From Eriocheir sinensis (taxonomy: Eukaryota; Arthropoda; Malacostraca; Decapoda; Varunidae): a stretch of DNA of 64,000 nt. Shown one piece after another: positions 57,190-64,000 of the stretch (its first letter is position 1; every line of letters starts with the position of its first letter). The translations under genes were made by a program, and so were the position numbers. The stretch is taken from contig NC_066549.1 in the NCBI RefSeq assembly GCF_024679095.1, positions 6,118,920 through 6,182,919 on the forward strand. The letters are read 5' to 3'. Under the pieces are notes generated by a model. The model searched no databases and was not told the DNA's origin. It was given only the letters and a program-made list of their open reading frames with translations.

Positions 57190-57690
57190 GACTTTGCAAA
57201 TAACTATCATTAAATTGCTGTTAAACAAAAGACCAAAGGAAGGTAGTTTCAAACCCCGTACATGACATAACCAGCACTGAAACAATAGAATATTCAGTAG
57301 ACCTCGCAAATTACTCTATCATTAAATATCTGTTAAACAAAAGACCCAAGGAAGGTAATTTCAAACCCCATACATGACGTGACCAACACTGAAACAATAG
57401 ACCATTCAGAAGACCTCGCAAATTACTCTATCACTAAATAACTGCTAAACAAGACCTAAGGAAGGCAGTTTCAGACCCCATACATGACGTGACCAACACT
57501 GAAACAAGAGACCATTCAGAAGACCTTGCAAATTACTCTTGTCATGACCAGCAGTGAAACAATAGACCATTCAGTACTAGACCTTGCAAATAACTATCAT
57601 TAAATCTCTGCTAATCAAAAGACCCGAGAAAGGCAGTTTAAGACCCCGTACTGGACATGACCGACGCTTAAGCAATGGAGCGTTCAATAG
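57190..57690. repeat. 110-bp tandem repeat, about 4.5 units
   Basis: CTCGCAAATTACTCTATCA-type starts lie near 57196, 57306, 57418 and 57528, and a shortened step leads to 57586. Units carry AAGGAAGGTAGTTTCAAACC, CCATACATGACGTGACCA and CACTGAAACAATAGACCATT. Confidence 0.94.
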
Positions 57691-58059
57691 CATTATCACA
57701 CTGGAAGACTCAGACGAGCAGCAACAACAGCGTCGTCTAGAGAGACAATGCTTCCAGTCCCTGCTAAGAGGTGATGGACCCGAGATCAAAGCGGGGCACA
57801 CAGAGGAGCACAATGAAGCGACGGTCCCCCACACCTGCCGGACGCACACTAAAGCCAGTCTGTTTATCGCCTCACAAAGCACGTGAAGGCGCCGGTAATT
57901 CATGAGCGGCCGACCGTGTGCCTCCTCATTGAGCCCTTGTGTGTGTGTGTCCGGGTTCAGTTCAGTGACGTAAAAGCAAAGGTAACTATCGCATCAACAA
58001 CAAGAACAAAAAAGAAAGCAAGTAAACAACACTAATAATAATAATGATAACGATGCTCA
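57691..58059. other. Unassigned sequence
   Basis: A 100-codon plus frame ends within it but shows no domain. A short GT run lies at about 57937-57950. Confidence 0.45.
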
Positions 58060-58117
58060 TTATTGTTATCATTTTTTTCACGCCCTTGAACTGTCTCCTT
58101 TTCTGTATAAAAAAAAC
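58060..58117 (+). mobile_element. Family A fragment
   Basis: TTATTGTTATCATTTTTTTC, ACGCCCTTGAACTGTCTCCT, TTTCTGTATAAAAAAAAC. Only the 3' half is present. Confidence 0.7.
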
Positions 58118-58150
58118 AACAGCAGCAACACTACCACCACCACCATCACC

Positions 58151-58182
<32 letters not shown>

Positions 58183-58560
58183 GGCACCGGTAATTACGCA
58201 CAGGGGCATTATCTTCAAATTTTATCACCACCAAATTACAAACAATTACTAAAATGCTGACCCCCGGATGTTTGTTTACACGCGCGACCAGCCATCGGGG
58301 AGTGCCGCAAACAACAACAACAACAGCAATAACAACAACAATGCTCATAATATCAATAATAACTACAATAACATCAGTATCAGTATAAAAAAAAACTTCA
58401 CCTACAAAAAAAGTAAACAACAACAGCAACAACAACAACAACACTCATAATAATACTAATAATAAAAACTAACATCAGTAGAAGAAAAAAAAATTCCCCC
58501 CACCACCAACACCAACAACAACATTAACAACAACAACAAAACATCACTGATAATTATAAA
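58118..58560. repeat. (CCA)n and (CAA)n trinucleotide patches
   Basis: ACC array at 58130-58165, CAA arrays at 58163-58182, 58308-58342, 58420-58443 and 58500-58540, interrupted by AATAAT. Poly-Val and poly-Asn/Gln frames are artefacts. Confidence 0.93.
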
Positions 58561-59212
58561 AGATAACAAAACCTTTAACAAAAAAATAATAATTGGTATA
58601 AACGTTACAAACATAAAATAGTTCAGCAACAAGATCAGCTTCCCATTCTCTTGTCGTCTTAACATTTATAAATCTTCTTTGTTGATTCTGTGGCTTCCTG
58701 TGAATCGCTCTCCTGTTCCCCGCGGTAGCCAAACACACTGACATCTGTTCTTTCTGTGATCGTTCCGCTTGTCCAGTTTTCATAATAATCGCTGAGTATT
58801 CTGATGAGGGTCACTTTCCTTTTTGTTTTTGTCCTCAATCAGCTTTCATCTTACTGTCTGGGGTCTCGTTTCTCCATGAAATACATCTTTGTTCTCATAA
58901 TTCTCGTCAGTCGTTTTTTTGTATTCCTTGTCTAGACCGAATCCAATATCGCATGCTGTCTCCTTTTTGATCCATCTCCAAGAACCTCACCACCAAGCGG
59001 ATATGTTCGTCTCCAGAGAAACAAGAACCCTCTGAGAAAACGTTCGAGTTCTTACCTTCGACTTCTCTGGAAATACAAAACCTGTTATTGCCATATCCAA
59101 TGACGTCTCGAGACATTCAACAGGCTATGCTCCAGAAGTTTGTTTCTACGATGTTTGCAGGGTTATGCTTTTCTTTGTCTCAACGTCTTAGATCTTCCTC
59201 TCGATTTTTTAA
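58561..59212. other. Single-copy region, nothing recognised
   Basis: No gene, RNA or repeat recognised. Confidence 0.5.
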
Positions 59213-59283
59213 TTTTTTTTTTACAGCAAAGGAGACAGCACAAGGGCACAAAAAAAAAGGAAACAACAATAAAAAAAAAGCCC
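59213..59283 (-). mobile_element. Family A copy, 3' half
   Basis: T-run, ACAGCAAAGGAGACAGCACA, AGGGCACAAAAAAAAAGG, AAACAACAATAAAAAAAAAG, CCC. Confidence 0.85.
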
Positions 59284-59305
59284 TTATTCCAGCACTGTAT
59301 TACCG

Positions 59306-59560
59306 AGTGCTCTCCTCTTCCTTTAGGTCTCTTTCAAACTCTATTCAGCGTCATCGTATACATACCACTACCAATGCATAAGAAATACTGTCAACACGTT
59401 ATTGTACCGACTGTTCTTCTTTACTTCGCCGTCTGCTCTCTTCTTCCTTTAGGTCTCTTTCAAACTCTATTCAGCGTCACCGTACAATCCACTACCAATT
59501 CATAAGAAATACTATCATCACATTATTGTATCGACTGCTCTTCTTTAGTTCTTCTCTCAT
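59306..59560. repeat. 126-bp tandem duplication
   Basis: AGGTCTCTTTCAAACTCTAT starts at 59325 and 59451. Both copies continue to CATAAGAAATACT and GACTG(T/C)TCTTCTTTA. A related piece (ATGCAAAAGAAGTACTATCA) beyond the next family A copy, at about 59700, may be a third copy split by that insertion. Confidence 0.88.
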
Positions 59561-59582
59561 AAGCTGTATTAAGTATTATTAT

Positions 59583-59665
59583 TAGGAGCAGCGAGTAGCG
59601 GACTTTTTTTTTTATTATTGTTTCCTTTTTTTGTGTGCCCTTGAGCTGTCTCCTTTGTTGTAAAT
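59583..59665 (+). mobile_element. Family A copy
   Basis: TTAGGAGCAGCGAGTAGCGG, T-run, GTGCCCTTGAGCTGTCTCCT, TTGTTGTAAATGATAAATAA. The first third is missing. The tail is ATAAA-type rather than pure A. Confidence 0.88.
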
Positions 59666-59987
59666 GATAAATAAATAAACGTTATTTTACATACGACATC
59701 AATGCAAAAGAAGTACTATCATAACCTCGTCTAGTGAAAAATACTCATCCCAGCCACGTTCATCTCCTCACTCCTCATCCTTCCCACACACCCTCACTGG
59801 CCCCTATTCATAACGCTCTTCACCCTGCGCCTGTCCTATCGTTCCCTGTCTTCGTGCAAGCTCATAATTTATTGGCACCCGAACCCTCCCCCTCGCCGAT
59901 GCCATTAGACCAGAGAAGTCCAGGCAGCTAGTCATCCATCTGTTGCCTTGTAAATAATAGCAATAATAAGTAATAATGGTAATGATG

Positions 59988-60255
<268 letters not shown>

Positions 60256-60370
60256 TATTATTACCATTATATTTATTGTTATTAAAAGTATTAGTAGTAT
60301 TTATTTCATCACCATTTGTAAAACAGCAGCAACAACAATAGCAACAACAACAATAACAACACTAACAACA

Positions 60371-61190
60371 CCACGGTTGATCGGTACCAAATGCCTGTTT
60401 TCCCACCAAATGACGCGGCTATAAATTTAATGACAAACGCTGGTCCATGGATGAGGGCAAAATATTTATGCGGCTAATATTTTTCTGTAAATCTTTTTTT
60501 TATACGAAATTCACACATGTCCGTCAGCATGATGGTATTTTCACAAGTTTCAGTTTTTTTTCCGTTCATCTATTCGTTCCCTTGTCCATTTTTTTTTTTT
60601 TTTTTTATTGTTTAACTCTCGTATGGCATATCTCAAGTCATTCCCTCCTGTTATATATTTTTTTAATCTTCGCCATTACTCATGACTTTTAACGTGAATA
60701 TACTCATGCATTCCAACTTGCGGTAATGTATTGGCTCAATGCTTAAAGCTCAATGTGTTATGCGAATCTTACTCGTGTGAACCATCAAGATGGTTCACAA
60801 CAGAATCGTTCTCAGTGGGATTTCGCTTACAAACGGTCCCAGCAAGATTAAATAATTCAGTGATTACGTCGTGGAAGCATTGCCGTGGGTGTGTTTATTT
60901 TAATTAACTGGTGCCACGTGTCTCAAGCAACAGAGGCAAACACTCGCTGACAAGAGGATGATGGGAGGGACTTGGACATATGCCAGAGTTAGGTTTTGTT
61001 AACTTAGCACAGAACACGGCGTACGTAATGCAGCCTTAATGCTCGTAAACCAAGATTGAGGGGAAGAAAAAAATGAGTTATTGTTTTCTATACGTGACTG
61101 TAGAGCGGAAGAAAGTCACAACCTGCACCCCACGCCAAGCCTCATCCCATCCAGCCGCGGCCACCATAGACGCACATGTACTGAACGTGT
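60371..61190. other. Single-copy region with one small palindrome
   Basis: GTGAACCATC-AA-GATGGTTCAC (60777-60798) is a perfect 10-base stem with a two-base loop. A T-run lies at about 60590-60606. No gene recognised. Confidence 0.5.
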
Positions 61191-61523
<333 letters not shown>

Positions 61524-62549
61524 GCGGGTTGACTGACTGACGCACACTCCTCCCCGCAGCCCAACACGTGCCATCTTTTTCTTTCGATTTCTTCAGCTTG
61601 TCTTCTTCACACGCAGTGCAAATGCTTATCAAACAGTATCTCGACATTAACAATTACTTTGATACTTTCTCGGGAGTATCTTGCTCTCTGTTACCATTTT
61701 ACAACGACTTATGAAACGAAATCAGACAAGGCTGGGTGCCCTTGATGTGGTAAAATTAAGGCTCGCACAACCTTGAAATACATAATACAATTCATCTTAC
61801 GTTCTGAGAGAGAGAGGTTATGCCTTATCGTCAACGTCACGTAGACATTTTTTATGTTTCTAAGTTTCAAAAGGATGAAAACTGCATTAATCTTCTTCAC
61901 ACAAGTGCAGAACTTAATACAGAGTGATTCCCATTAAGTTTCCCCTACAAAAATACGTAAAAACATCCTCAGTTTCAATATCCATGCTAACTACACACAG
62001 TCCTAACGAAAAGGGTACAGCCTCAGTATCCCCGGCGAAGATGATATTAGGAACAAGGCAGCAAGAGAGTATTAATAAATTCCTTTCACGGACATCGGGG
62101 TGATATTAACTTAAACTCCCCATCCAGGCACGGAAACGAAGCAATTTTCTCACACCAGTGCTTCTCCAGGCTCCCCACGGCATGAAGAGGGTGTAGATAG
62201 CTTAATTACAAGGCTGTCATTACCAATAATTACTGTCTGCTATAACAGGCTTCCCAGGTGCTCACACACGGCAATTAAGAGGAGAACGTAATGGGTGTAG
62301 AGAAACCCTCGGAGGAGAAGGCTGCCGCGCCACCCGCCAGTCCTGACACATCTTCCCCTCGCCATTCCCACTCCGGAACTCACTAGCCAGTCACTTATTA
62401 AGGACCCTCACGCCACCCTCGTCTCTAAGAGTATCATGTTATTTGGACGAAGACGGATAGTGACAAGAAAGACTGAGAAGAATAGGGTCTCGGTCTCCAG
62501 ATAATAGATGAAGCCAGTATGGTGAAGCCTCCGTGTTGTGTAAGGAGTC
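61524..62549. other. Single-copy region, nothing recognised
   Basis: No gene, RNA or repeat recognised. Short frames only. Confidence 0.5.
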
Positions 62550-62634
62550 TTTTTTTTTTTTTTTTACGTCTACACCTATAGCACCGGTAGGCCTGCTTGA
62601 GGGGCGCAGGCAAGTGTTTATAGTGGCGCCATTT
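62550..62634 (-). mobile_element. SINE family D, internally deleted copy
   Basis: Reverse orientation: T-run of 16, ACGTCTACACC, GCACCGGTAGGCCTGCTTGA, GGGGCGCAGGCAAGTGTTTA, TAGTGGCGCCAT. The GACGGGC..GGGGCCGA..CATCCAGG segment is missing relative to 13247 and 31819. Confidence 0.78.
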
Positions 62635-62689
62635 TCTCTTATGAATAGTAGAGGATATTTTCCACCACGATATAATGAAAAACGTACAC

Positions 62690-62750
62690 AAAAACACACA
62701 CACACACTCACTCACACACCCACCCACACACATACACACACACCTCCCAA
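62690..62750. repeat. Interrupted (CA)n patch
   Basis: CACACACTCACTCACACACC-type sequence. Confidence 0.9.
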
Positions 62751-63223
<473 letters not shown>

Positions 63224-63447
63224 AATATAAAAAAAATATAAAAATTCCCCGGGTCCCTGAAAATAACAAAAAGATAAACACTCGCTTCCAGTCTTTGATC
63301 ATGTGGAATTTCCGAGCAACGAGAAACGAGGTCACGAGACGCACTTCGAGGCCATCATAATTATAAACTGGCCTTCAGGTTGTTAAAGTCTGGTTATTAT
63401 CTCTCCGGGAATTTAGATAGATCACTAAGGATTAAGGGTAAGATTGG

Positions 63448-63780
<333 letters not shown>

Positions 63781-63814
63781 CTCTCAATTACTCCATCCAA
63801 TCTAGATAGTTACC

Positions 63815-63817
<3 letters not shown>

Positions 63818-63851
<34 letters not shown>
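63818..63851. repeat. (CT)n microsatellite
   Basis: CT run of about 34 bases. The remaining 150 bases of the window show no gene. Confidence 0.98.
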
Positions 63852-63854
<3 letters not shown>

Positions 63855-64000
63855 ATACTTCTAAATCCCACATCAACTTGTACCACCTCAGCACAAGTGT
63901 TTACAGATGCTAAAAAAAACCGCATATAAAAAGCTACAATCCAGGCTTCACATTTGCTTCCTTGGTTCTTGAACACTCAGACAGGTCATTAAAAACACTC

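Noticed and set aside
60777..60798. Perfect 10-base stem-loop as a terminator or regulatory element
   Set aside because: A bacterial-type terminator is not expected here. A single short palindrome in 64 kb is unremarkable by chance.

Overview
This is nuclear DNA of a eukaryote, and base composition and repeat content point to a decapod crustacean, probably a crab. The evidence is long perfect (GA/CT)n, (AC/GT)n, (AAT)n and (TATC)n arrays, kilobase-scale purine/pyrimidine tracts, several short A-tailed interspersed repeats of a decapod-like kind, tRNA-headed SINEs and decayed non-LTR retrotransposons. The species cannot be named from the sequence alone. I found no intact protein-coding gene, no rRNA and no convincing functional tRNA. 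Nearly every long open frame is low-complexity translation of microsatellites or stop-free passage through tandem repeats.

Layout. 0-2 kb: CA and CT arrays and a 1.1 kb pyrimidine tract. 2.8-8.1 kb: tandem arrays (105-160 bp, 167 bp, 104 bp) and a decayed inverted-repeat element. 8.5-14 kb: two copies of a 250-bp TTAA-flanked element that contains a reverse-transcriptase fragment, plus two retrotransposon C-terminal relics. 14.4-17.1 kb: a (GA)75 array and a 2.3 kb purine-rich tract. 17.3-21 kb: 73-bp, 149-bp and 139-bp arrays. 21-33.3 kb: dispersed families A and B, tRNA-derived SINEs, a 32-bp minisatellite and relics of reverse transcriptase. 33.4-41 kb: CT/GA arrays, a TTAA-flanked element with an internal 35-bp minisatellite, and purine/pyrimidine blocks of 1-1.6 kb. 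41-50.7 kb: a 146-bp array, a (CT)n/(GA)n hairpin, a tRNA-Val-like SINE with a 13-bp target duplication, a 153-bp foldback element and GT-rich minisatellites. 51-64 kb: 31-bp and 110-bp arrays, the third RT-bearing TTAA element, a SINE split by a TA-flanked element, a five-part trinucleotide array and long GT, AC and CT arrays.

Nothing here works together as an operon or pathway. The window is a record of transposition and tandem expansion. The best-supported new observations are: (1) three copies of a piggyBac-like (TTAA target, imperfect terminal inverted repeats) miniature element that carries a fragment of non-LTR reverse transcriptase; (2) a second TTAA element whose terminal sequence has become a 35-bp minisatellite; (3) nested insertions that allow relative dating; (4) twenty copies of A-tailed family A. 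Without tools, family names are assigned by visible motifs only.
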